64,000 nucleotides of DNA, taken from NCBI RefSeq assembly GCF_003344535.1, contig NZ_QPKS01000014.1:1-64000 (forward strand). The letters run 5' to 3'. Shown in pieces: positions 25,337 through 35,532 of the stretch (positions are counted from its first letter, which is position 1; each line of letters opens with the position of its first letter). This stretch comes from Exiguobacterium flavidum (lineage in GTDB: Bacteria > Bacillota > Bacilli > Exiguobacteriales > Exiguobacteriaceae). The notes beneath the pieces are model-generated. The model was given only the letters and a program-made list of their open reading frames with translations, did not search any database and was not told the DNA's origin. A program made the translations under genes and the position numbers.

Positions 25337-27040
25337 GGTTCTTACGCAATGTTGGGGAATAAATTCGGGTGAACCCCTCGACAGAATCTGTTGATATATC
25401 GATATATGTTTTAGGATGGATGATGTAAGACCTTGATCCGCAAGAGTCTGAAACTGGCCCGCCCATACATGGTACGCTTGACCAACTTCAGCCGGTTGAC
25501 GTGACCTTCGACAAGACCGTTGCTTTCGGGATTTTCACAGGCGTTCTTGATTCCTTCCGCTTCTTTGAGTAGTCGCCGGACGAACCGGATCGTAAACCGG
25601 TCCTTGCGTTCGAACTCTGACGTCAACAGGGCGAGCATACCTGGTCCGTCCTTGTGTCGGATCGACTCGCGAAAGCTGTGGACGAAACAAAAGACTGGCC
25701 GGAGTTCCGGGAAGCGGACCAAGAGCTTGTCGACGACCTCCCTGCGCTCGGGAGCGTCTCCCATGTGCCATTTCCATAGGTATCCGAGTGCGCGCCTCCG
25801 GGAAAAGAACGGCGGCTCTGGATAGCGGGATACGTTTCGACGGTCGCGCCGTATCGCTTCCACGACCAGCCGGACGGCCCTGGATGCGGCTGTGTATCCT
25901 TCACTCCTCACAGTCTCAAGGATTTGCTGCACCGTGAGGTGCTTTTCCTCCAGTTCGATGATGCGCCCCTTCCACTGTTGGACCTCGTGCGTCCTGCTCC
26001 TCCTGCCCCATATGATTGGCGCTTCACGATGGATGTCATTGTATACGGTGTTCCGGCTGATCGCCAGACGGCGAGCGATCGAGGCAATCGATTCACCCTC
26101 TGCCCTCGCCTTCTTGATTTCCAACGCCCGATGCCACGTCGGATGGTCCCATCTCTTCCGTTCGGCCTCGTCCTGCTGCGTGATCGTCTCTGACTGTTCC
26201 TCCTCATCCAAGAAGATCTTGTTCGGCAGGATGGACGCGACCGCCGTTTCATACAGTTTCCAAAGGTTCTGGACCAGATGGAAACGGTCGAGGACGTCGA
26301 CGACGGGATGCGATGTCAGACGGACCGCCTCCGCATAAGGCAGGAAGCGGTCGCGGGACACCAAGGTGATTCGTGGCTGAGCGTCGAGCCATTCCAATAC
26401 GGCCTCCGTGTCACGCGAGGGCAATAGGTCGATCGGCCGGCCCGTCCTCAGGTCGCAGATGATCGTTCCGTACGTGTGTCCCCGTCGTAGCGAGAAGTCA
26501 TCGATTCCGACGAAAGGGGCTGGCCGACTCGTCGACGCCTGTCTTGTAGACCAGACGGAGCACGGCGTCGTGGCTTATCCTGATGCCGAACTGTGAACAG
26601 ACCCGCTCGGTCTGTAGGGCGCTCATCGAAAAAGCGAGCGCACGTATCTGTGAGTCCAGACGGGAACTCCGGCGGTTGTAGGACGGGAGCCACTCGAGTC
26701 GCTCGGCGAACACGGATTGGGCGCATCCTTTCTCGTCACAGAACCATTTCGGCAACGCAAGACGGACAGAGACTGGCATCGCTCCCTCCGGGACGTCCAT
26801 CCAGGTCCGGGTGTACAGACTATGACGTCTCGAGGAATGGCAGCCACATCGCGGACATGATGCACCGTTGCTCGACAGCCGAGCTTCAACACGGATCTGG
26901 CTTTCTTCCATGACAACCGATGTGACCGACAGTCTTTCATCCAACCTTTTCAGGATGTCATCCATTGTCTTCACGACCTTTTCCCTGATTATACAACGAT
27001 AACGGATGGTCGACACCTTCACCTAACACGCGTAAGAACC
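25337..27040 (-). mobile_element. ISL3-family insertion sequence, 1704 bp
   Basis: The ends are inverted repeats beginning GGTTCTTACGC (25337-25347 and, inverted, 27030-27040), with a second matching block, GGTGAA followed by TCGAC, further in on each side. The bases TCTTCGC are repeated directly outside both ends (25330-25336 and 27041-27047), a 7-base duplication where ISL3 elements usually make 8. The single transposase gene is frameshifted. The left end also contains a perfect 14-bp palindrome of ATATATC (25394-25407). Confidence 0.85.
25411..26965 (-). pseudogene. ISL3-family transposase, frameshifted
   Basis: The N-terminal frame (26965 down to 26498) has the zinc-finger-like CPRCGCHS and the CDEKGC segment of ISL3 transposases, then ends at a stop shortly after KTGVDESASPF. 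The next frame takes over about 26520 with PAPFVGIDDFSLRRGHTYGT, the first catalytic Asp region, and continues through VLDRFHLVQNLWKLYE to ESNGLVEGHVNRLKLVKR with the catalytic Glu. A +1 shift joins them. ISL3 elements normally encode one uninterrupted protein and no A-type slippery site is present, so this looks like an inactivating single-base indel or a sequencing error. Confidence 0.85.
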
Positions 27041-27758
27041 TCTTCGCCTTGACGATCAGGAAGGACGGCTTCCGCAGCTCGCGCGCGATTCGCGGCATCT
27101 GCATGATCGCCTCTTCCGACGGGACCGGTTCCTCGACCGCCTCGAGCGTCCATCCTGCGTTCAGGAAGGGGCGGAGCAGGCTCGAGAACGTCCGGTGAAA
27201 GGTGACGACGCCGTCGACGAACCAGCGCGACTCACGGCGCCCTTCTTCCTGATAGTCGTCGAACGCGTAGTGGTCCGTTCCATCCGCCTCCTTCACCCAG
27301 TAGCGGCGTTGCTTGTCTGCGACCGTCAACGGGTGTTCGATCGAGAAGAGGAGCTCTCCGCCCGGCTTCAGCCGTTCACGGATCGATGCGATCAAGCCGG
27401 TATAGTCCTCGATATAATGAAAGGCGAGCGAGCTGACGACGAGGTCATACGATTCTTCGAGTGACGCGATGTCCTCAAGGGCAAGCCGCTCGAACGACAA
27501 CTCCGGATAGCGTTTCTGCGCGAGCGCTAACATCTTCTCCGACAAATCGATTCCGTGGGTCGTCGCGCCACGCGCGGTCAGATAGGCGGACAGGTCGCCC
27601 GCGCCGCAGCCGGCGTCGAGCACCGTCTTCCCGGCCAGGTCTGGCAGAAGTGCGCGAAGGGCCGGCTGCTCGAGCAGCACGTTGTAGTTGTGCGCCTGTT
27701 CGCGCAGTGCCTTATATCCGGAGAAGAACTCCGGATCATCATAGATATTCTGTTTCAT
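26958..27758 (-). CDS. Class I SAM-dependent methyltransferase, 3' end altered by an IS
   Basis: A cytosolic small-molecule methyltransferase. The SAM site is in VLDAGCGAGDLSAYL (about 46-60) with the acidic residue in HGIDLSEKML, then LVVSSLAFHYIEDY and LKPGGELLFSIEHPL. The domain ends at KPSFLIVKAK (about 238). The ISL3 element begins at the next codons, so the present frame runs on into the element and adds about 26 foreign residues ending GREDNG. Because the insertion spares the whole domain, the protein may still be active. It is divergent from the reductase at 27864; substrate unknown. Confidence 0.85.
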   Translation of the reverse strand: MKQNIYDDPEFFSGYKALREQAHNYNVLLEQPALRALLPDLAGKTVLDAGCGAGDLSAYLTARGATTHGIDLSEKMLALAQKRYPELSFERLALEDIASLEESYDLVVSSLAFHYIEDYTGLIASIRERLKPGGELLFSIEHPLTVADKQRRYWVKEADGTDHYAFDDYQEEGRRESRWFVDGVVTFHRTFSSLLRPFLNAGWTLEAVEEPVPSEEAIMQMPRIARELRKPSFLIVKAKRFLRVLGEGVDHPLSLYNQGKGREDNG

Positions 27759-27863
27759 GGCCGTACCTCCCGGTGACTTTTGTATGCATCAACGGTATCA
27801 TTCGAAGGGAAAGACGACAATCGGAAAGATGGTCGACAGAAAATGACTTCAGGAGGGATCGAG

Positions 27864-28847
27864 ATGGAGAGATTTCGTGCGTACGTGGTTCGGGAAGAGG
27901 ACGGGAATTTCACGGGACGGATCGAGGAGAAGGACCGTTCGGAGCTACCGGAGGGGGATGTGCTGATCAAGGTCCGCTATTCGTCCGTCAACTACAAGGA
28001 TGCCTTGTCCGCGTCGGGCAACAAGGCCGTGACGCGGAACTATCCGCACACGCCGGGCGTCGATGCGGCCGGTATGGTCGTCGAATCAAGGGACGATCGT
28101 TTTTCGCCCGGTCAGACGGTCGTCGTCAACGGGTTCGACTTCGGGATGAACACGTCGGGCGGGTTTCAGGAATACATCCGCGTCCCGGCCGACTGGGTGA
28201 CGCCGTTGCCGTCGACGCTGTCTGCGCGCGAGGCGATGATCCTCGGGACGGCAGGACTGACGGCGGCCCAGTCTGTCGATGAGCTGCTCAAGAAGATCGC
28301 GCCAAAGGATGGACCGGTCCTCGTCACAGGGGCGACGGGTGGCGTCGGCAGCGTCGCCGTCGCATTGCTCCACCGGATCGGCTTCACCGTCCACGCGGTC
28401 TCCGGCAAGCAGGAGGCGGCGGATTGGCTGAAGGGACTGGGGGCTGAGACCGTCCTTTCGCGCGACGAGCTGCTTGACGATTCCGGTCGTCCGCTGCTCA
28501 AGAGCGAGTATGCAGGAGTCATCGACACGGTCGGCGGCCCGTTGCTCGCGTCCGCCCTCAAGCGTGTCCGATATGGCGGCGTCGTCACGGCTTGCGGAAA
28601 CGTTGGCGGAGCTGAGTTCACGGCGACGGTCTACCCGTTCATCCTGCGCGGCGTCAGCTTGATCGGCATCGACTCCGTCCAGCAGCCGATCGCGTACCGG
28701 GAACGCCTCTTCAAGTTGCTCGGCCAGGAATGGCGTCTGCCGAAGCTCGACGAGATGGCGGAGGTCCGTCCGCTCGACGCTTTGCCGGAAGTCGTCGGAC
28801 AGTTGCTCGCTGGGACGCATCGCGGGAGAACTGTCATCGCTTTTTAG
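27864..28847 (+). CDS. YhdH/AcuI-type acrylyl-CoA reductase-like oxidoreductase
   Basis: A 327-residue NADPH-dependent MDR enzyme. Family features: VRYSSVNYKDALSASGNKAV, YPHTPGVDAAG, NGFDFGMNTSGGFQEYIRVP and the nucleotide loop VLVTGATGGVGSVAVALLH. These match the YhdH/AcuI group, which reduces acrylyl-CoA or related enoyl compounds; the physiological substrate here is not known. AGGAGGG precedes ATG 27864; the longer frame from 27780 would begin in the promoter region shared with the divergent methyltransferase. Confidence 0.88.
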   Translation: MERFRAYVVREEDGNFTGRIEEKDRSELPEGDVLIKVRYSSVNYKDALSASGNKAVTRNYPHTPGVDAAGMVVESRDDRFSPGQTVVVNGFDFGMNTSGGFQEYIRVPADWVTPLPSTLSAREAMILGTAGLTAAQSVDELLKKIAPKDGPVLVTGATGGVGSVAVALLHRIGFTVHAVSGKQEAADWLKGLGAETVLSRDELLDDSGRPLLKSEYAGVIDTVGGPLLASALKRVRYGGVVTACGNVGGAEFTATVYPFILRGVSLIGIDSVQQPIAYRERLFKLLGQEWRLPKLDEMAEVRPLDALPEVVGQLLAGTHRGRTVIAF

Positions 28848-28906
28848 GAAATAAGGAAGTGTCGCCATGTTAGAATGGTGGAAAAGCATGGCGAGGGGGA
28901 ATCAAC

Positions 28907-29761
28907 ATGAAAGAAGAACATCAACAGACTCAGGCCGAGAATGAACGCGTCTCGCGCCACGAACGCCGGCGCCAGAAGCGCAGTAGACGCCTGCTCGGAG
29001 CAGGAGGCGTACTCGCTGCCGCTCTGATCGTCTCCGGCTGGACATATCTCGTCCAGACGAACGACGACAGCCCGGAAAAGGCGACGACGAGCGTCGAGAA
29101 GCCGATTGAGCAGGCAGAGGAACCGAAGGCGAAAGAAAAAGAGAAGAAGCCTGAGGCGAAGAAGGAAGAGAAAAAGGAAAAGCCTGAGATCGAACAGGCG
29201 GCCTGGGTGAAGCGGCCGTTCGCGAACGTCTTCGCATCAGCGTCAGGCGGGCAGGTCGTCTACAAGGCGGACCTCGGAGACGTCTATCAGGTGCTCGAGA
29301 CGGAAGACGGAATGGTCCACCTTCAGCTGACCGATGCCATCGACGGCTGGATGCCGGAATCGGACGTGTCGCTCGACGCGCCGAAGGGAGCGAGCGACGA
29401 GGAGCTGCTCGGCGCGCTCGCGGCGGCGATTCCGAGCCAACCGATCGAGCAGCCGGAGCAATACCTCGGCAAACCGGTCGCGGAGTTTGAGGCGAAGTAC
29501 GGAAAGCTCGGCAACACACAACAGGATGCGGTCAACACGTACTACTTCTCGAACGCGGGCTACCTGCTCGTCGTCTCGGACGGAGTCGTCGAGGCGATCG
29601 ACTGGATGAACGTCCCCGGCGCGCAAGGAGCGCTTCAAGCGCTCGACGCGGCGGTCGAGACGGAGTACGGGACGTGGTACGAGGGGGAGAAGCTGCAACT
29701 GAAAGCCTTCCCTGACAACGGGTCGACACGGGTCCGTCTCGCGCGTGATCCCGGGAAATAA
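28907..29761 (+). CDS. Membrane-anchored protein with Glu/Lys-rich linker
   Basis: A 284-residue protein: a basic cytoplasmic start (RHERRRQKRSRRLL), one membrane helix at about 34-51, an extracellular Glu/Lys/Pro-rich linker (about 57-95), an SH3-like segment (about 100-143, WVKRPFANVFASASGGQVVY to IDGWMPESDV) and a C-terminal domain (about 155-284) with YLGKPVAEFEAKYGK. A cell-wall facing role is likely from topology; the exact function is not recognised. A terminator follows. Confidence 0.7.
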   Translation: MKEEHQQTQAENERVSRHERRRQKRSRRLLGAGGVLAAALIVSGWTYLVQTNDDSPEKATTSVEKPIEQAEEPKAKEKEKKPEAKKEEKKEKPEIEQAAWVKRPFANVFASASGGQVVYKADLGDVYQVLETEDGMVHLQLTDAIDGWMPESDVSLDAPKGASDEELLGALAAAIPSQPIEQPEQYLGKPVAEFEAKYGKLGNTQQDAVNTYYFSNAGYLLVVSDGVVEAIDWMNVPGAQGALQALDAAVETEYGTWYEGEKLQLKAFPDNGSTRVRLARDPGK

Positions 29762-29768
29762 TCAGGAT

Positions 29769-29806
29769 ACACCTCTTTCGAGCTGCAGCTCAAGGAGGTG
29801 TTTTTT
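29769..29806 (+). terminator. Terminator
   Basis: ACACCTC/GAGGTGT with an inner GAGCTGCAGCTC, followed by six T. Confidence 0.85.
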
Positions 29807-29849
29807 CGTCCGATAACGGGAACTAGCAGTAGGGAAAGGGGAGATTCGA

Positions 29850-30344
29850 ATGGTGAAGAAAGTACCGTACGACAAGCTGAAGAAGACGAAGCAGATCGAA
29901 CTGCGGCACTACCCGGAGATCACGATCGCGAAGACGGCGAGTCTCGAGGCACGTGACGACCAGGCGTTCCGCCGTCTGTTCGGCTACATCAACAAGGGGA
30001 ATGCCGAGCAGAAGAAAATCAAGATGACGGCCCCCGTGCTGCACCTGAATCACGGGACGGCGAACAAGGAGATGGCATTCGTCCTGCCGAAGCTCGACTC
30101 GGTCCCGGCGCCGACCGACGGACACGTCCGGATCGAAGCGGTTCCCGCCCATGACTACGCCGTCCTGTCGTTCAAGGGACGGGCGACGAAGGAACGGCTC
30201 GAGCGGAAGAAGCGGACGCTTTTGAAACGGCTCGAGAAGACGGGTTTCGTCCCGGTCGGCGAGGCGGAATATGCCTTCTACAACGGTCCTGCCGTACCGC
30301 CGATGCTGCGGAAGAACGAGGTCCGCGTCAAAATCCGCGAGTGA
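29850..30344 (+). CDS. SOUL haem-binding family protein
   Basis: A 164-residue cytosolic protein of the SOUL/HBP fold, which binds haem or other tetrapyrroles in several organisms. Seen: IELRHYPEITIAKTA at the start, FRRLFGYINKGNAEQKKIKM followed by TAPVL, and near the end FYNGPAVPPMLRKNEVRVKI, which is the family's closing motif. Haem binding in this protein is unproven. AAAGGGG precedes ATG 29850; it is a single gene between terminators. Confidence 0.85.
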   Translation: MVKKVPYDKLKKTKQIELRHYPEITIAKTASLEARDDQAFRRLFGYINKGNAEQKKIKMTAPVLHLNHGTANKEMAFVLPKLDSVPAPTDGHVRIEAVPAHDYAVLSFKGRATKERLERKKRTLLKRLEKTGFVPVGEAEYAFYNGPAVPPMLRKNEVRVKIRE

Positions 30345-30350
30345 ACGACA

Positions 30351-30385
30351 AGACACCCCCGAGGCCATAGGCTTCGGGGGTGTCT
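30351..30385. terminator. Terminator between the SOUL gene and the M4 protease gene
   Basis: AGACACCCCCGAG pairs with CTTCGGGGGTGTCT in a 12-13 bp stem between convergent genes. Confidence 0.8.
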
Positions 30386-30406
30386 GCTCTTGGGAGAGAA
30401 TTCTGC

Positions 30407-32135
<1,729 letters not shown>

Positions 32136-32141
32136 CACAGT

Positions 32142-32573
32142 TCATGACAATCTTTGATAGAGATGATGTCCATCGTCGTGCGTCTCGTCGATCTTGAAGT
32201 CGACCGGATCGAGTGCTAGCCCTTCGCGTTCGGCAAACTGCTGCATGTTTGCGAACGTCTTCCAGATGTCTGTCTCGGGACCGGCGTGCTTGACGAAGAG
32301 ATAACGTCCCTCTGGAACTTCATGTCCCTTCATTCCTTTCGGGACGGAATCGAGCGAAGCGACAGGCAGTCCGACGCACTGGGTATAGGTCGTCCCCCGT
32401 CTGCTGAGGGCGATGTCCATCGGACGCGCCTCGGGGAGCGCAGGGATTTCTCCTGAACGGCGCGAGAATTCCCGCCACAGCTCCGGCATGAGGAAATGAA
32501 GCTCATTCTCCTCACAAGTCAACGTCAGCCCGATGGTGTTGAAACTTTCCCGTTCGACGATTTCAGGTTCCAC
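32142..32573 (-). CDS. GyrI-like effector-binding domain protein
   Basis: A 143-residue stand-alone AraC-effector-binding/GyrI-like fold: EIVERESFNTIGLTLTC at the start, QCVGLPVASLDSVPKGM in the middle and the typical VPEGRYLFVKHAGPETDIWK turn. Such proteins bind small hydrophobic or cationic compounds. The start is GTG 32573 with AAGGAGG before it, and the gene overlaps the 3' end of the HD-GYP gene by 49 bases, so the two are translated from one message. Confidence 0.8.
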   Translation of the reverse strand: MEPEIVERESFNTIGLTLTCEENELHFLMPELWREFSRRSGEIPALPEARPMDIALSRRGTTYTQCVGLPVASLDSVPKGMKGHEVPEGRYLFVKHAGPETDIWKTFANMQQFAEREGLALDPVDFKIDETHDDGHHLYQRLS

Positions 32574-34060
32574 TTCGGTTCCTCCTTCGGCTTCATGAGT
32601 TCAAGGAATATCTGCAGATAATAGGGATCCCATTGCGTCCCTTTTCCTGCCTCGAGGATCGAGAGTGCCTTTTCGGCGGGCATCCCCTTGCGGTAAGGAC
32701 GGTCAGACGTCATCGCGTCGTAGGCGTCGGCGATCGCCATGATCCGTCCGAAGAGCGGGATCGATTCGCCGGCGAGACCTTCCGGATACCCTTTTCCGTC
32801 ATATCTTTCGTGGTGATACTTTACCCCGGGAATGATTCCTTGTAACGTTTCCGGCAGCTCGATCTGCTCGAGGATGTGCACCCCGATCACGGGATGCTCC
32901 TTGATCCGGTCGAACTCGACGTCGGTCAGACGCCCTTCCTTGAGCAGGACGTCGTCGCGTATCCCGATTTTTCCGATGTCGTGGAGCAGCGCGGATTTGC
33001 GAATCAGGTCGAGCTCGCCTGAAGCAATGCCGGCCGCACGGGCAATCCGGACCGTGTACTCCGCCACGCGCTGGGAGTGCCCGGCCGTATACGGGTCACG
33101 TGCGTCGAGCGTCGCCGCGAACAGGGTGAACAGCGCGTCGAGCAGCTGTGCGTTCTCGGCATCGCGTCCTTTGATGCTGTCGACCATGTGGTTGAAGCCT
33201 TTGACGAGATGAAAGAACTCGTCCGAATAGGGGTTGTCCATCAGTTCGATCCGGCCGGCCTCGATGTTCTCGACGCTCGTCTGCAGAGCGCTGATCGGCT
33301 TCTTGATGTTCTCATACAGAAGAAGGCTGCAGAACGTCGCGACACCGAGGATGACGACGAGGATGAGTGCTGCCCAGCTCCAGTACGAGCGGATGCCTTC
33401 GTTTTCCGACAATTGGATGCCAGAGGCGAGGCTGAACAGGAAGATCGGGAAGACACCGATGATCAGCGTGCTGATCAACATCTTTTGACGCAGGCTGATC
33501 ATGTCGTCCTCGTTCAGCGCGGGCTGTCTACCGTGAAGGACGACAGCCTGGTCGTTCAGGTGGGCGAGCAGCGGACCGGTCACCCGGTACGTCAGGAAGA
33601 ACTCGATCAGCGCATGGAGGATCGCGATCAACACGGCGCCGAAGCAGGCGAACCCGATCAGACGATAGGGCAGGTCGAGGAGACCGGCGCGTATCGCGAA
33701 GAAGGACAGGAGTGACGCCGGGACCGACAGTCCGAACAGATGCGGACCGAGTATCCGCTTGATCGTCAGGAACGGGAAGCGGTGAACGGTACGGTAGGCC
33801 GCTTCGATCATCCGGAAGTCCGGTGCCTCCGACGCGCAAGCACGCGCGACCGGGCGGATGTGGCGCCGGTAGACGGAATATTCGAGTGTCAGCATGAGCA
33901 TCCCGGAGACGCCCATGATCGCAAGCAGGACGAGCGTCTCGCGAAGCGACAGATCGAGCGTCTCGAAGATGAACAGCGATCCGACGCCGAACACGGCGAA
34001 GAGGGAACCGAGTATGTAGTTGTTGATGAGTTGGCGTTCCACGAGTTGGAAGACCGGCAT
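32525..34060 (-). CDS. Membrane HD-GYP domain phosphodiesterase
   Basis: A 511-residue protein. The N-terminal half has about six membrane helices (10 to about 275), a HAMP-like linker (about 275-325) follows, and the C-terminal HD-GYP domain has HDIGKIGI, IKEHPVIGVHIL and HHERYDGKGYPEGL. HD-GYP proteins hydrolyse cyclic di-GMP or related dinucleotides; all key residues are here. ATG 34060 was chosen because the terminator of hemAT at 34098-34121 overlaps the longer frame, and AAGGAAG precedes 34060. It follows the haem-based sensor gene in the same direction. Confidence 0.88.
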   Translation of the reverse strand: MPVFQLVERQLINNYILGSLFAVFGVGSLFIFETLDLSLRETLVLLAIMGVSGMLMLTLEYSVYRRHIRPVARACASEAPDFRMIEAAYRTVHRFPFLTIKRILGPHLFGLSVPASLLSFFAIRAGLLDLPYRLIGFACFGAVLIAILHALIEFFLTYRVTGPLLAHLNDQAVVLHGRQPALNEDDMISLRQKMLISTLIIGVFPIFLFSLASGIQLSENEGIRSYWSWAALILVVILGVATFCSLLLYENIKKPISALQTSVENIEAGRIELMDNPYSDEFFHLVKGFNHMVDSIKGRDAENAQLLDALFTLFAATLDARDPYTAGHSQRVAEYTVRIARAAGIASGELDLIRKSALLHDIGKIGIRDDVLLKEGRLTDVEFDRIKEHPVIGVHILEQIELPETLQGIIPGVKYHHERYDGKGYPEGLAGESIPLFGRIMAIADAYDAMTSDRPYRKGMPAEKALSILEAGKGTQWDPYYLQIFLELMKPKEEPKWNLKSSNGKVSTPSG

Positions 34061-34097
34061 GAGATCACTTCCTTGCTCTCTGAGGATGGTGGATGAA

Positions 34098-34121
34098 AAG
34101 CGCCCCTTCGAATGAAGGGGC
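34098..34121 (-). terminator. Terminator of the haem sensor gene
   Basis: GCCCCTTC/GAAGGGGC; on the minus strand it is followed by GCTTTTC. Confidence 0.75.
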
Positions 34122-34129
34122 ACACAAAG

Positions 34130-35416
34130 TCAGATTTGGTCGAGCGAGGCTGCGGCTTCGTTCAGGTGAAGTGTGCTCGTCGACAGTCGTTCGGTCGAAT
34201 GCGTCAACTGATGGACCGTCTGATCGATCGCATCCGTCCGTTTTGCTGACAGGGCGGACTTCGACTTCGTGACCTCGGCGAACTGGACGATCGCGTCGAG
34301 CTGCGACGTCAAGTCACGCATCGACTGAGCCGTCTCGTTGATCCGACCGCTGACCGTGTCGAGCTCACGCCGGACCGCCTGCTGGGAAGTCTGGATGCGC
34401 TGGACGAGGTCGTCTACACGGTCGGTCGATCGTTTAGTCTCATCCGCGAGCACCTTGACCTCGGTCGCGACGACCGCGAAACCGCGTCCTGCTTCACCGG
34501 CACGAGCCGCTTCGATCGAGGCGTTCAACGACAGCATGTTCGTCTGATCGGCAATGCCCTTGACGATCGTCGTCACGTCCGTGATCTCGTTGATGACCTG
34601 GCTGAGTTCTTCCGTCTGAGTCAGAAGACTCGAGACGCGCTCGACCGTCTCGGCGAGCTTCTGCATCTCGGCCTGTGTCGCACTGCTGCTCTTCGTCGCC
34701 TGGCTGAGCATCGTCTCGGACTCGGAGACGAGTTCGACAGAATCGTTCTTGAACGTCCGGACCGTCGAAGCCAATTCCTCGAAGCGGGCGAGCGTCTCTT
34801 GCGAGAAGGCGGCGAGATCATTGGTGTTCTTTCCGATCTGCTGCTGGACGGCGCGGCGGACCGTCAATTCCGCCTCGGCGCGTTGCGCATCCATCACCTG
34901 TGCGTAACGGTCGAGGACGAGTTGTGCCTCGAAGTTCATCACCTTCCGCAGGGCCGTCAGCGTTTGCTGAAGGGACACGCCTGACTGGACGTTGAAGACG
35001 GCGTCACGAAGGACGGCCTCGAGTGCCTGGAATCCGGCGAGATAAAGGTGCGACGGGAGTCCGATGCGGACGTGACTCATCGCGACCCTTTGTCTGCCCG
35101 CGACATAGTTCGAATCGATCGTCCCGGAGAACATCGTCTCGACATGGCGTGCGAGCGTCTGTGTGAGCGATTTCGTATCCCCGTGCTGACGGATGATCTG
35201 AGCCGTCTCACGTGATTTCGAGATGGCGGCGTAGAAGGCCTCGGCTGCCTGAGGCATGTGGCCAGCGATATCTGGCCAGATGGCGACGAGGTGTGCGAGG
35301 TCCTCCTCTGTCAGGTCGATCATGTCCGCTTGTTCCTTCTCGCTTCCTGTCAAATCAAGACGTGTCTTGATGGCAGGGCGTTCTGCCGATTCTGTTGGCT
35401 TACGTTTGAAAAACAT
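34130..35416 (-). CDS. hemAT: HemAT-type globin-coupled aerotaxis transducer
   Basis: A 428-residue soluble methyl-accepting protein, close to B. subtilis HemAT in length. The globin domain spans about 1-180; the likely proximal His is in [18 protein letters not shown]. The signalling domain has the conserved hairpin tip [20 protein letters not shown] followed by [18 protein letters not shown], with coiled-coil methylation helices on either side. It senses oxygen through haem and signals to CheA. A candidate sigma-D -10 element lies upstream (35461-35468). Confidence 0.93.
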   Translation of the reverse strand: MFFKRKPTESAERPAIKTRLDLTGSEKEQADMIDLTEEDLAHLVAIWPDIAGHMPQAAEAFYAAISKSRETAQIIRQHGDTKSLTQTLARHVETMFSGTIDSNYVAGRQRVAMSHVRIGLPSHLYLAGFQALEAVLRDAVFNVQSGVSLQQTLTALRKVMNFEAQLVLDRYAQVMDAQRAEAELTVRRAVQQQIGKNTNDLAAFSQETLARFEELASTVRTFKNDSVELVSESETMLSQATKSSSATQAEMQKLAETVERVSSLLTQTEELSQVINEITDVTTIVKGIADQTNMLSLNASIEAARAGEAGRGFAVVATEVKVLADETKRSTDRVDDLVQRIQTSQQAVRRELDTVSGRINETAQSMRDLTSQLDAIVQFAEVTKSKSALSAKRTDAIDQTVHQLTHSTERLSTSTLHLNEAAASLDQI

Positions 35417-35460
35417 GGCGATTCCTCCAATTGAGTTAACTCGAATTCGTACTATCTTGT

Positions 35461-35468
35461 TTATCGGG
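35461..35468 (-). promoter_or_regulatory. Candidate sigma-D -10 element of hemAT
   Basis: On the minus strand CCCGATAA, one base from the motility-sigma consensus GCCGATAA; the matching -35 (TAAA) is poor (TCGA at 15-base spacing), so the call is tentative. Confidence 0.35.
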
Positions 35469-35498
35469 TGGAATGCTGAGGTTCGATAGGTTCAGCGT

Positions 35499-35526
35499 AA
35501 AAAAAATCTCCGCACGGATGCGGAGA
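35499..35526 (-). terminator. Terminator of the phospholipase-D-type gene
   Basis: TCTCCGCA/TGCGGAGA, followed on the minus strand by a run of T. Confidence 0.85.
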
Positions 35527-35532
35527 CCGGAG

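Noticed and set aside
25394-25407. Palindrome of ATATATC as an independent regulatory site
   Set aside because: It lies inside the left end of the ISL3 element and is probably part of it.
25368-27023. GGTGAA with TCGAC as the outermost ends of the ISL3 element
   Set aside because: These blocks match between ends but no direct repeat flanks them; the outer GGTTCTTACGC pair is flanked by the repeat TCTTCGC and fits the family better.
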